Part shown: piece by piece, positions 1-8,155 of the stretch | How the letters are laid out: each line of letters begins with the position of its first letter | Numbering within the stretch: the first letter of the stretch is position 1 | Assembly: GCA_022865545.1 (NCBI GenBank) | Contig: JALHTA010000192.1 | Span: 1-17,333 of the forward strand | Length of the DNA: 17,333 nucleotides | Direction of reading: 5' to 3' | Origin: Actinomycetota bacterium | GTDB lineage: Bacteria; Actinomycetota; Humimicrobiia; Humimicrobiales; Humimicrobiaceae | Made by a program: the position numbers and the translations under genes | The notes under the pieces: generated by a model | What the model was told of the DNA's origin: nothing | What the model saw: only the letters and a program-made list of their open reading frames with translations | Databases searched by the model: none

Positions 1-615
1 CTGTCTATTATTGTTTATTTTACGAACTGGTTCGGAGCATATGATGGCAGGCTCTGGGGACTTGGCACGATTTTTTGGTTTTGGTTATCAATTGGTGTAG
101 TCATTATTCATCAATTCTTTGTCTGGTTTGTTTGGCGGACAGAGCTGCATCTCAAATTAATAAGCAAGTGGTTCGGTAAAAGAGCATTTTTAATCTGGAC
201 AATATTATTTATGATTTTGTTCATCTTTCGTTTTGTGTTTGTTTTTATGCTTGGCTATGCCAATCGCGGCACCTGGAATATAAGTCCGGTTTTAGGCTGG
301 GTGCTGACAGCTATGATCATGATACCAGCAATTTATACTTTTTATTCTGTAAAAAAATATTTTACTTTAAACCGGGCATTAGGTATTGATCATTTTAATC
401 CTTCATATCGACAAATTGGTTTGGTGCGTAAAGGGATTTTTAAATATACCTCAAATGCTATGTATATTTTTGGCGTCATGATAATCTGGACCCCCGCTTT
501 AATATTTGCATCCAAAGCCGCACTTATCTCTGCTTTATTCAATCATACATACCTATGGGTGCATTATTATACTTTGGAGCTACCTGATATGAAAAGGATT
601 TATTTTAATAAATGA
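1..615 (+). CDS. Phospholipid/isoprenylcysteine-type membrane methyltransferase, 5'-truncated
   Basis: The frame is open from the first base to a TGA at 613-615, giving 204 residues with the true start outside the window. The protein is strongly hydrophobic, with likely membrane segments near visible residues 23-45, 62-84, 91-110 and 149-180. The C-terminal part has the layout of the PEMT/ICMT methyltransferase fold: a GIFKYTSNAMY segment, where relatives usually carry R-N/H-P-M-Y, then a hydrophobic hairpin, then HYYTLELPDMKRIY, close to the H-Y-Y-x-x-E-x-P-D-M-x-R-I-Y end of phosphatidylethanolamine N-methyltransferases. Such enzymes move a methyl group from SAM to a lipid head group or prenylcysteine inside the membrane. 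The substrate here cannot be told. Codon use differs from the genes downstream: by my count Ile is 13 ATT, 6 ATA and 5 ATC, and Arg is mostly CGN, which hints at separate origin. An isoprenylcysteine methyltransferase-like enzyme of other specificity is the main alternative. Confidence 0.75.
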   Translation: MSIIVYFTNWFGAYDGRLWGLGTIFWFWLSIGVVIIHQFFVWFVWRTELHLKLISKWFGKRAFLIWTILFMILFIFRFVFVFMLGYANRGTWNISPVLGWVLTAMIMIPAIYTFYSVKKYFTLNRALGIDHFNPSYRQIGLVRKGIFKYTSNAMYIFGVMIIWTPALIFASKAALISALFNHTYLWVHYYTLELPDMKRIYFNK

Positions 616-739
616 TGGTCCGCCAGGGGTAGATTCTGCATAAATACCAAATAATTATAGAATTATATAATTGCAGCTTATATAATTAGCTTATACTAAT
701 AAATCAAGTTTTATTTTTTTAATATACTCTGGAGGATAT
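616..739. other. AT-rich intergenic spacer with short repeats
   Basis: This 124-bp spacer contains no ORF of note. It holds a perfect 12-bp palindrome at 661-672 and an imperfect 13-bp tandem repeat at 676-688 and 689-701 (units beginning GCTTATA, 10 of 13 positions matching). Several TATAAT-like hexamers occur (666-671, 681-686, 692-697). I see no stable GC-rich hairpin followed by T residues, so no intrinsic terminator is called for the upstream gene. The stretch probably carries the promoter of the following glycosyltransferase gene. Confidence 0.5.
671..697 (+). promoter_or_regulatory. Weak candidate promoter for the glycosyltransferase gene
   Basis: A TTGCAG hexamer (671-676) and a TATACT hexamer (692-697) lie 15 bp apart, with the start codon about 42 bp further on. 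The spacing is shorter than the usual 16-18 bp, and other TATAAT-like hexamers overlap, so the exact element is uncertain. The call rests mainly on the gene being separated from its neighbours by an AT-rich gap. Confidence 0.25.
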
Positions 740-1933
740 TTGCACAAAAAGACTATAGTCATTCCTACATATTGGAGCCCTGCTGAGAGATCAAACCTAC
801 AAGAAGATAAAGTATTTGACCATCCCACCCCCCTTGATCAGGAAGGGACGCTTGGAAGAATCTTAAAAAGTATGAGCGTACTAAACAGAAATGATTTTTC
901 ACTAGTGCTGATCGTAGTAGCAACAATAAGTAGTATTGAGAAAGAAGTATTAGACAGGGTCAAAGAGATCTGCAGACCTTTTAAAGAAAAGATCGATATA
1001 AGCCTTATCCATCAAGACAATTTGAATAAAATAAGGAAAAGACTTATTGATGATGACGTACCCCATGATGCCTGCGCCTTAATAAATCTTGATAATTACT
1101 CTTCGGTAAGGAATATGTGTTCTCTTGCAGGAATTCTTAATGGCAGCGAGCTAGTCATCTTTATTGATGATGATGAAGTCTTTACAGATAGTAAGTTTAT
1201 AGATAAAGCAGTAAAGTTTGTGGGCACAGAGGTCAGGGGAGAAAAGATACTGGCTGTAGCTGGCTTTTATCTTAATGGTGATGGGAAATATAAGCTAGAT
1301 GAAACCAGCGTACCTTTATGGAAGAAAAAGAACTGGAACAATGTGTTTGCGATGAACAAAGCTTTTGACCAGATAATTAGTAAGAGTCCCAGACTAAAAC
1401 CGACCCCCTTTGTTTTTGGTGGAAATATGGTAATTCATAGGGAACTACTGGCAAATGTACCTTTTGATCCCAAGATATCCAGGGGCGAGGATATTGACTT
1501 CCTTATAAATACCCGGATAAGTGGTGTAAGATTCTGGCTGGATAATACTCTTTCCATAATGCACCTTCCGCCATCTAAAAAAAATCCGCAATGGCTAAGT
1601 TTCAGGGAAGATATTAAAAGATTCTTATATGAGAATAAAAAGGTATCGGACCACAGCTGCTTAAACGGAGTAAGCAAGGATGAGTTGATGCCTTATCCCG
1701 GTCTTTTTTTAGGAGATGATCTGGAGGAAAAAATACTTGCGGCCAATAAGCTTCTTTACAATGATTATAAGGAAGCTGGAGACAGGCCTGGTATGGAGAA
1801 ATGCAATATCAATGAAGAAATAGTCAAGACAGAAGGCTTTAAAGCTATAGACACTAAAAAATGGCTCTCAAAGCTCAAATCTAATTGGAAGGTTCTGACC
1901 TATGTTTCTGCAGGAATCGGCATACCAGAATAA
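740..1933 (+). CDS. Glycosyltransferase family 2-like protein (GT-A fold), substrate unknown
   Basis: The protein has 397 residues and starts at TTG 740, placed 4 bp after a clear GGAGG (731-735). It opens with KTIVIPTY, the first beta strand typical of GT-A nucleotide-sugar enzymes. YSSVRNM with LAGILNGSELVIFIDDDEV follows, where D143-D145 form the metal- and nucleotide-binding acidic motif. Further on are RGEDID (E250/D251), resembling the ED catalytic-base region of family 2 enzymes, and a conserved-looking IMHLPP with H275. It should transfer a sugar from an NDP-sugar to an acceptor. No signal peptide or membrane helix is visible, so it is probably cytosolic. The C-terminal 110 residues or so are charged and unassigned. 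It lies alone between two AT-rich spacers with no other glycan gene, so its pathway is unknown. Arg codons are mainly AGA/AGG, like the downstream genes and unlike the upstream one. The fold is fairly secure; the product is not. Confidence 0.7.
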   Translation: MHKKTIVIPTYWSPAERSNLQEDKVFDHPTPLDQEGTLGRILKSMSVLNRNDFSLVLIVVATISSIEKEVLDRVKEICRPFKEKIDISLIHQDNLNKIRKRLIDDDVPHDACALINLDNYSSVRNMCSLAGILNGSELVIFIDDDEVFTDSKFIDKAVKFVGTEVRGEKILAVAGFYLNGDGKYKLDETSVPLWKKKNWNNVFAMNKAFDQIISKSPRLKPTPFVFGGNMVIHRELLANVPFDPKISRGEDIDFLINTRISGVRFWLDNTLSIMHLPPSKKNPQWLSFREDIKRFLYENKKVSDHSCLNGVSKDELMPYPGLFLGDDLEEKILAANKLLYNDYKEAGDRPGMEKCNINEEIVKTEGFKAIDTKKWLSKLKSNWKVLTYVSAGIGIPE

Positions 1934-1947
1934 ACCCTTTTGTTTGA

Positions 1948-1975
1948 TTGAATTTTATCCTATTTCTATTATAAT
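1948..1975 (+). promoter_or_regulatory. Candidate sigma-A-type promoter of the tig-clpP-clpX operon
   Basis: TTGAAT (1948-1953) and a perfect TATAAT (1970-1975) are 16 bp apart, in the AT-rich gap between the glycosyltransferase gene and tig. Transcription would begin near 1982, leaving a leader of about 44 nt that contains the Shine-Dalgarno (AAAGGGAGGA, 2013-2022). It is the best-matched promoter-like pair I found in the window. I saw no CIRCE-type inverted repeat that would point to HrcA control. Confidence 0.5.
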
Positions 1976-2025
1976 ATATTTCTTAATGTTTAAAGGCGCT
2001 ACTGCGTGCTGTAAAGGGAGGATTT

Positions 2026-3492
2026 TTGAGCTATAAGATCAAGAGCAATAAAAAGATAGATAATAACAAGGCAAAATTGGAATTAGAAGTATCCAATAGT
2101 TATTATAAAAAGCAGATAGGCAATGCCTATAAAGAGATAGCTAAAAAAGCAAATATACCTGGTTTTAGAAAAGGCAAGATACCACATCAGGTCATTGATT
2201 CTAATTTTGGAAAGCCATATGTCCTGCAGGAAGCTGCGAGCCGTTCCATATCAGAGCTTTATCCGGAAATAATAGATGAGACAGGTTATAAGCCTATCGA
2301 CTATCCTAAAATCAATATAACCTTAATGGAAGAGGATAAATCACTCGGGTTTGAAGCTGAGATCGAGCTCGAACCGGAGATAAGACTTCCAAAATACAGG
2401 GGAATAAAAGTAAATGCCTCTCCAGCAGGAGTAAGCGATGAGGAGCTTCAGCAGCAGATAGATAATATAAGGAAAAATTATGCGACTCTTGAGCCAGTTG
2501 AAGACGACAAAGTTGCTACCGAAGGAGATTTTGTAACCATAGATTTTAACGGCAAGATAGAGGGTAAGGAATTTGAAGGGGGAAGTGCACAAGATTATTC
2601 ACTGGAACTGGGTTCAAAGACCCTTTTCCCTGAATTTGAGACCAGCATTGCTGGGATGAAAAAAGGTGAAAAGAAGCAGATATCGCTTTTGCTTCCTGAA
2701 AATATCGAGAAAAGGGATATTACAGGCAAAAAAGCTGATTTTGATATACTTGTCAAAGAGATCAAGAAGAGAGTACTTCCGGAACTTGATAAAGAGTTCA
2801 TAAAAAACCTTGGGGAATATGAGGAAGTTGAAGATTTTACAAGTGAGTTCAGGCAGAGACTTGAGGAACAGAAAAAAGGTCAAAGGCAATCCCAGGTAAT
2901 AGGCCAGATAATCGATCATATTGCAAAAAATATGAAAGATGAGATCCCTGCCCCGATGGTTGAAAGCCGTGTAGGGAGGATAGAATCAGAAGTCAATGAA
3001 GGTCTAAGTAAGCAGAAAATGAGCAAACAGAATTATATGAATGCCTTAAATATTACTGAAGAGAAATTCAATTCCGAGATAAGGGAAAGAGCTGAGAGAG
3101 AAGTGAAGGAATATCTTATATTTGCTGCGCTGGAAAAGAGTGAAGCTTCAAATATCAAAGCTACAGCGGAAGAGATAGCAAAGGAAAAGGAAGACGTACT
3201 CTCAAGATATAATAAAGATGAAGAGAAAAAGAAAATATCAGAATACTTCGAGAAGCCCGAAGCAGAGATTCAGATAAGTGAGACAGTAAGAAGGAAGAAG
3301 CTTCTGAGTCAGCTTGAGCGGAATGTAAAAGTTATTGAAGAAGCACCAAAAGCTGATAAGATCGATGATAAGAAAAAGATCTGGACCCCGGAGGAAGAAA
3401 AGGCTAAAAAAGAAAAGGAAACCCTCTGGACCCCGGATTCAAAAGAACCAAAAAATGAAGACAAAATAGAGGATGATGATAAAAATGAATGA
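2026..3492 (+). CDS. tig: Trigger factor (ribosome-associated chaperone, peptidyl-prolyl isomerase)
   Basis: Trigger factor binds the ribosome beside the exit tunnel and shields nascent chains. The protein has 488 residues from TTG 2026, behind GGGAGGA. The N-terminal domain carries the ribosome-docking signature GFRKGK at 46-51. The FKBP-like isomerase domain starts near residue 166 ([15 protein letters not shown]) and runs to about 250. A helical C-terminal arm fills roughly 260-435. The last 50 or so residues are an extra Lys/Glu/Asp-rich tail that takes it beyond the usual 430-450 residues. Two copies of a short motif, IWTPE at 452-456 and LWTPD at 467-471, sit in that tail 15 residues apart, encoded by an identical 13-bp DNA stretch. 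The gene heads an operon with clpP and clpX, a widespread arrangement, and its end overlaps the clpP start. Identity is secure; the role of the tail is unknown. Confidence 0.97.
   Translation: MSYKIKSNKKIDNNKAKLELEVSNSYYKKQIGNAYKEIAKKANIPGFRKGKIPHQVIDSNFGKPYVLQEAASRSISELYPEIIDETGYKPIDYPKINITLMEEDKSLGFEAEIELEPEIRLPKYRGIKVNASPAGVSDEELQQQIDNIRKNYATLEPVEDDKVATEGDFVTIDFNGKIEGKEFEGGSAQDYSLELGSKTLFPEFETSIAGMKKGEKKQISLLLPENIEKRDITGKKADFDILVKEIKKRVLPELDKEFIKNLGEYEEVEDFTSEFRQRLEEQKKGQRQSQVIGQIIDHIAKNMKDEIPAPMVESRVGRIESEVNEGLSKQKMSKQNYMNALNITEEKFNSEIRERAEREVKEYLIFAALEKSEASNIKATAEEIAKEKEDVLSRYNKDEEKKKISEYFEKPEAEIQISETVRRKKLLSQLERNVKVIEEAPKADKIDDKKKIWTPEEEKAKKEKETLWTPDSKEPKNEDKIEDDDKNE
3380..3437 (+). repeat. 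Direct repeat encoding the duplicated WTP motif in the trigger factor tail
   Basis: The 13-bp sequence TCTGGACCCCGGA occurs at 3380-3392 and again at 3425-3437, 45 bp apart, in the same reading frame. Each copy encodes a bulky hydrophobic residue followed by W-T-P and an acidic residue, within a tail otherwise made of Lys, Glu and Asp. A 15-codon unit duplication fits the spacing. Confidence 0.7.
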
Positions 3493-4087
3493 GAGAATCA
3501 CAGGTAATTACCTTATCCCTATGGTCGTAGAACAGACCAGTAGAGGCGAAAGGTCATATGACATCTATTCCAGGCTGTTAAAGGAAAGGATAATCTTTTT
3601 AGGTTCACCCATAGATGATAATGCCGCAAACCTTATAATGGCACAGATGCTTCATCTGGAAGCAGAGGATCCTGAGAAAGATATCCAGCTGTATATTAAT
3701 AGTCCCGGTGGAGTAGTTACAGCGGCCATGGCAGTTTATGATACCATGCAATTTATTAAATCACCTGTATCTACCATATGCATCGGCCAGGCTGCAAGTG
3801 CTGCTGCGGTACTACTGCTTGCAGGTGAAAATAAGAAGAGATTTTCACTTCCGAATTCAAGAGTGATGCTGCATCAGCCTTCAGGAGGAGTCTCGGGTAC
3901 GACCATAGATGTGGAGATCCACGCCAAGGAGATGGTCAGGATAAGACAGCTCCTTAATGAAGTGATAGCAAAACATACCGGTCAGGAGATCGGTAAAGTC
4001 GAAAAGGATACCGAAAGAGACTTTATTCTTGACGCAAAAGAAGCAAAAAAATACGGTATAATCGATGAGGTAATATATAAAAAATAA
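3485..4087 (+). CDS. clpP: ATP-dependent Clp protease proteolytic subunit
   Basis: ClpP is the barrel-shaped serine peptidase that degrades proteins unfolded and delivered by ClpX. From ATG 3485 it has 200 residues, the usual length. Two earlier in-frame ATGs (3473 and 3476) sit on or immediately after the AGAGG at 3468-3472, so 3485 is preferred although its spacing is slightly long. The catalytic triad is visible: S105 in [12 protein letters not shown]130 in MLHQPSGG and D179 in TERDF. The N-terminal segment [25 protein letters not shown] matches the axial-loop region of the family. The AASAAA form after the nucleophile, rather than AASMGA, resembles actinobacterial ClpP2 as I recall it. 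The start overlaps the tig stop by 8 nt, indicating translational coupling. Only one clpP copy is seen here. Confidence 0.97.
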   Translation: MNERITGNYLIPMVVEQTSRGERSYDIYSRLLKERIIFLGSPIDDNAANLIMAQMLHLEAEDPEKDIQLYINSPGGVVTAAMAVYDTMQFIKSPVSTICIGQAASAAAVLLLAGENKKRFSLPNSRVMLHQPSGGVSGTTIDVEIHAKEMVRIRQLLNEVIAKHTGQEIGKVEKDTERDFILDAKEAKKYGIIDEVIYKK

Positions 4088-4143
4088 TATATTACCGGTC
4101 AAAATTAATAAAAGATAGAGATTAATGGGAGAGTGCATTTAAC

Positions 4144-5424
4144 TTGTCCAATGAAGAAAAGAATAAGGATGATTTTTTAAAATGTTCTTTTTGCGGAAAG
4201 TCCCAGAAACAGGTAAAAAAACTTATTGCAGGACCTGAAGTATATGTATGTAATGAGTGCGTAGACCTGTGTAATGAGATAATTGATGAAGAACTTAAGG
4301 AAGATAAGGAATTGAGCTTTGAGAATCTTCCGAAACCAAAAGAGATATATGATATCTTAAATGAATATGTGGTAGGACAACAGATGGCAAAAAAGGTCCT
4401 TTCTGTAGCAGTATATAATCATTATAAAAGAGTAAGGTATGTGGATAGCGTCCAGAAAGATGATATAGAACTCCAAAAGAGTAATATTTTGCTTTTAGGC
4501 CCAACTGGCTGCGGTAAGACATTACTGGCCCAAACGCTAGCCAGAATATTAAATGTCCCATTCTGCATTGCCGATGCTACTTCACTTACAGAGGCTGGCT
4601 ATGTAGGAGAGGATGTTGAAAATATACTCCTAAAACTTATCCAGGCTGCTGACTTTGATATCAAGAAGGCTGAGACAGGAATAATCTACCTTGATGAGAT
4701 AGATAAGATCAGCAGGAAATCAGATAATCCGTCAATAACGAGGGATGTATCCGGGGAAGGCGTACAACAGGCATTGCTGAAAATACTTGAAGGTACAGAT
4801 GCAAATGTACCCCCACAGGGCGGAAGAAAACACCCTCACCAGGATTTTATGCAGATAAATACCGCCAATATTTTATTTATTTGCGGAGGCTCTTTTGGTG
4901 GGCTTGACAGCATTATCGAGACAAGGCTGAATCGGAAAAGCATAGGATTCATATCGGAAAAGATCCCTTCAAAATCTGAAAGGATCGATACGCTTCTACC
5001 TAATGTAATGCCTGAAGACCTCCTAAAATACGGTTTGATACCAGAACTTATCGGAAGACTTCCGGTTATTTCCACCCTGGCAAATCTTAGCAAAGAGGAT
5101 CTTATAACTATACTTGTAGAACCAAAGAACTCACTTATAAAGCAGTATAAAAAGATGTTTAAGATGGATGATGTGGATCTGGAATTTTCTGATAATTCCC
5201 TGTTAGCCATAGCTGATAAGGCATTAAAGCTCGGTACCGGAGCCAGAGGACTGCGGGCCATAATGGAAGAAATAATGCTGGGAATAATGTTTGAGATACC
5301 AGATAGAAAAGATATAAAGAAATGTACCATCACAAGGGAAGTAGTAGAAAATAAAATAGAACCGAAATTATTTATTGATTCAGAAGGAAGCAAATACCTA
5401 AAGGGTGAAGAAAAGTCTGCTTGA
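4144..5424 (+). CDS. clpX: ClpX AAA+ unfoldase, ATP-binding subunit of ClpXP
   Basis: ClpX recognises tagged substrates, unfolds them with ATP and threads them into ClpP. The protein has 426 residues from TTG 4144, with GGGAGAG about 10 bp upstream. The N-terminal zinc-binding domain has C14/C17 and C36/C39. The AAA+ core shows Walker A GPTGCGKT (119-126), pore loop GYVG (152-155), Walker B IIYLDEID (180-187), the RKH loop (228-230), the IGF loop that docks into ClpP (267-269) and the sensor-2 arginine in GARGLR (R368). All elements needed for a working ClpP partner are therefore present. It follows clpP after a 56-bp gap that shows no terminator. Its TGA lies one base before the proposed valS ATG, so the two genes are probably co-transcribed and translationally coupled. 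Confidence 0.97.
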   Translation: MSNEEKNKDDFLKCSFCGKSQKQVKKLIAGPEVYVCNECVDLCNEIIDEELKEDKELSFENLPKPKEIYDILNEYVVGQQMAKKVLSVAVYNHYKRVRYVDSVQKDDIELQKSNILLLGPTGCGKTLLAQTLARILNVPFCIADATSLTEAGYVGEDVENILLKLIQAADFDIKKAETGIIYLDEIDKISRKSDNPSITRDVSGEGVQQALLKILEGTDANVPPQGGRKHPHQDFMQINTANILFICGGSFGGLDSIIETRLNRKSIGFISEKIPSKSERIDTLLPNVMPEDLLKYGLIPELIGRLPVISTLANLSKEDLITILVEPKNSLIKQYKKMFKMDDVDLEFSDNSLLAIADKALKLGTGARGLRAIMEEIMLGIMFEIPDRKDIKKCTITREVVENKIEPKLFIDSEGSKYLKGEEKSA

Positions 5425-5425
5425 T

Positions 5426-8137
5426 ATGGTTGATAAAATCGAAGGCAAATATGATCCATTAAGCTTTGAAAATGAAATATACGGTTTCTGGCAGAAAAAA
5501 AATTATTTTCATGCAGAACCGGATCAGTCAAAGACTCCTTTCAGCATGGTCATCCCGCCTCCCAATGTGACCGGCTTTCTACATGTTGGGCATGCTCTTA
5601 ATAATACACTTCAGGACGTAATCATCAGATATAGCAGGATGAAGGGCCTTAATACTATATGGATCCCTGGTACCGATCATGCAGGCATCGCAACACAGAA
5701 TGTTGTAGAGAAATCCCTTGTAGTGAAGGGTACTGACAGACATAGCCTGGGCAGGGAGAAGTTTATTGAGGAAGTATGGAAATGGAAAGATAAATATGGA
5801 AGCAGAATAATATCCCAGTTAAAAGCCCTTGGATGTTCCTGTGACTGGGACCGCCAGAGGTTTACCTTCGATGATGACTATGTTAATTCCGTTACTACTG
5901 AGTTTATATCCCTTTATAATGAGGGACTTATATACCGTGGAAATTATATGACAAACTGGTGTCCGAGATGCCGTACTGCAATATCTGATATTGAAGTGGA
6001 ACATCTAGAAAGAAGCGGAGATCTGTGGGATATAAAGTATCCCCTTATAGATCCTGCAACTGGAAAACCCAGCAATGAAGAATATATAATAGTATCCACT
6101 ACAAGGCCCGAGACAATGCTTGGCGATACTGCGGTTGCGGTAAATCCAGGGGACAGCAGATATACAAAGCTAAAAGGGCGACTGGTCTTTCTTCCCCTGA
6201 TGGAGAGGATCATTCCCATAGTAGAAGATGATTATGTTGATATGGAGTTTGGAAGCGGAGCAGTAAAGGTCACTCCTGCCCATGATCCAAATGATTTTGA
6301 GATAGGCAAAAGGCATGATCTCGAAGAGATAAATATAATGGATGAGGACGCAGTGCTCAACTCCAATGCGGGCCAGTATGCAGGTATGGACCGGTATGAG
6401 GCCAGAAAAAAGGTACTGGAAGACCTCAAGTCAGGCGGATATTATCTGGGTAAGAAGGACCACACTTCATCTGCAGGTATATGTTCCAGGTGTGATACGA
6501 TTGTAGAGCCAAGAGTTTCCATGCAGTGGTTTGTAGCGATGAAAAAACTTGCCGCTCCTGCTACCAGAGCTGTAAGGGATGGCAGGGTAAAAATAATTCC
6601 CCGTAAATGGGAAAAAATATATTTTGAATGGATGGAGAATATCAGGGACTGGTGTATTTCCAGGCAGTTGTGGTGGGGGCATAGAATACCTGTATGGTAT
6701 TGCGGTTCATGTGGTGAGATGATAGTAAGCACCAGTGAACCGGAAAAGTGCAGTAAATGCGGGAGTACCGACCTTTCACAGGATGAAGATGTACTGGATA
6801 CATGGTTTAGCTCATGCCTTTGGCCTTTTGCAACCATGGGATGGCCGGAAAAGACCAAAGATCTTGAGCATTTTTTCCCGACAAGTGTACTTATAACAGC
6901 TCATGATATCATATTTTTCTGGGTGGCCAGGATGATCATGATGGCACTTCATTTTATGGATGATGTACCTTTTAAGCAGGTATTTATAAATCCTCTTGTA
7001 AATGATTCCACCGGGCAGAAGATGAGTAAATCAAAGGGCAATGCCGTGGATCCAATGGTAATAATTGATAAAAATGGTGCTGATGTATTAAGGTTCACAT
7101 TGACTTCTCTCACTACACCAGGAAGAAACCTTCTGCTTGGAGATGAAAAGATCGATGGGACAAGGAATTTTGCCAATAAGATCTGGAATGCATCCAAGTT
7201 TGTGATCTCTGCAATCGGAGATACCGGGCAGGACAAGACAGAAAGCCGGTCTGCCGAAAAAGATATCCAGGCTAAGAGTATTCAGGACATGGATCTTAAT
7301 CTTTGGGACAGGTGGATCATATCACGCCTGAATTCTACTATAGAAGATGTAGAAAAAAACCTTTCAAAATTTAATTTTTCCGGGGCATCCAGGTCCTTAT
7401 ATAATTTCTTCTGGAGTGAATTCTGCGATTGGTATCTTGAGTCTTCAAAGGTGAGACTTTATGACTCCTCGAATGAAAAGGACAGGGGAGTATGTCAGTT
7501 TGTCCTGTGGTTTGTGCTTGAGAAATACCTCAAAACCATGCATCCTTTTATGCCTCATATAACTGAAAGGATATGGCAGGCTATCCCGCATCAGGGTGAA
7601 AGCATAATGATAGGGAAGTACCCGCAGTCTGATAAAGCATTTACCAGTAAAGAAACCGAAAATGCCATTTCCCCGGTTTTTGACATCATAAGTGAAGTCA
7701 GGAAGATTAGATCCGAACTGAAGATAAACCCGGGCAGCAAAGTGAATATATGTCTGGATATTAAAGAAGATGATATAAGCAAGACAGTATCCGCCAGTAC
7801 CAAGTATATATGCAGCCTTGCCAGGGTGGACAAGATAAAGTTCGGGGATGCTGGGGACGGGAAAGGATATATAAAGACTACTACAGGAAGTACTGATATC
7901 TATATATATATACTTGACGCTGTAGACATAGACATTGAAATAAAAAGAATCTCAGACGAGATGGCTAAAATAGATGCCGGGATGGCTGGCAGCAAGAAAA
8001 AACTTGAGAACCCTCAATTCATAAAGAAGGCTCCGCAAGAGATAATCACCAAAGAAAAAGACAAATTGATGCAAGCCGTGCAGGTAAATACAGTGCTGGC
8101 CGAGCAGCTTGAGAAGATGAAGAATATTAAAAAGTAG
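5426..8137 (+). CDS. valS: Valyl-tRNA synthetase
   Basis: This enzyme charges tRNA-Val with valine in the cytosol. It is a 903-residue class I synthetase. The HIGH motif reads HVGH (53-56) within PPPNVTGFLHVGHALNN, and the signature loop KMSKS is intact at 532-536. The editing (CP1) domain contains TTRPETMLGDTAVAVNP. Cys pairs in NWCPRC, CSRC, YCGSC and KCSKC suggest bound zinc, as in many bacterial ValRS. The helical anticodon-binding region (FFWSEFCDWYLESSK) is followed by the C-terminal coiled coil with the family's NPQFIKKAPQEI segment, which contacts tRNA. ATG 5426 is chosen because it follows the clpX stop by one base (TGATATG). An in-frame GTG at 5405 would add seven residues but has no usable Shine-Dalgarno. 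A (TA)6 run at 7901-7912 lies inside the coding region. Confidence 0.97.
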   Translation: MVDKIEGKYDPLSFENEIYGFWQKKNYFHAEPDQSKTPFSMVIPPPNVTGFLHVGHALNNTLQDVIIRYSRMKGLNTIWIPGTDHAGIATQNVVEKSLVVKGTDRHSLGREKFIEEVWKWKDKYGSRIISQLKALGCSCDWDRQRFTFDDDYVNSVTTEFISLYNEGLIYRGNYMTNWCPRCRTAISDIEVEHLERSGDLWDIKYPLIDPATGKPSNEEYIIVSTTRPETMLGDTAVAVNPGDSRYTKLKGRLVFLPLMERIIPIVEDDYVDMEFGSGAVKVTPAHDPNDFEIGKRHDLEEINIMDEDAVLNSNAGQYAGMDRYEARKKVLEDLKSGGYYLGKKDHTSSAGICSRCDTIVEPRVSMQWFVAMKKLAAPATRAVRDGRVKIIPRKWEKIYFEWMENIRDWCISRQLWWGHRIPVWYCGSCGEMIVSTSEPEKCSKCGSTDLSQDEDVLDTWFSSCLWPFATMGWPEKTKDLEHFFPTSVLITAHDIIFFWVARMIMMALHFMDDVPFKQVFINPLVNDSTGQKMSKSKGNAVDPMVIIDKNGADVLRFTLTSLTTPGRNLLLGDEKIDGTRNFANKIWNASKFVISAIGDTGQDKTESRSAEKDIQAKSIQDMDLNLWDRWIISRLNSTIEDVEKNLSKFNFSGASRSLYNFFWSEFCDWYLESSKVRLYDSSNEKDRGVCQFVLWFVLEKYLKTMHPFMPHITERIWQAIPHQGESIMIGKYPQSDKAFTSKETENAISPVFDIISEVRKIRSELKINPGSKVNICLDIKEDDISKTVSASTKYICSLARVDKIKFGDAGDGKGYIKTTTGSTDIYIYILDAVDIDIEIKRISDEMAKIDAGMAGSKKKLENPQFIKKAPQEIITKEKDKLMQAVQVNTVLAEQLEKMKNIKK

Positions 8138-8155
8138 ATAATAAAAAGGATATTT

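Noticed and set aside
4029..4062. TTGACG and TATAAT hexamers within the end of clpP, a possible clpX promoter.
   Set aside because: The spacing is about 22 bp, too long for a standard sigma-A promoter, and the hexamers are inside coding sequence.
4836..5531. A long minus-strand open frame opposite clpX.
   Set aside because: It mirrors a clearly conserved gene, has low-complexity Ser/Ile composition and matches no family. Similar antisense frames opposite the other genes were dismissed for the same reason.
7901..7912. A (TA)6 run as a possible phase-variable microsatellite.
   Set aside because: It is short and within a conserved part of valS encoding Ile-Tyr repeats. Length change would break an essential gene.
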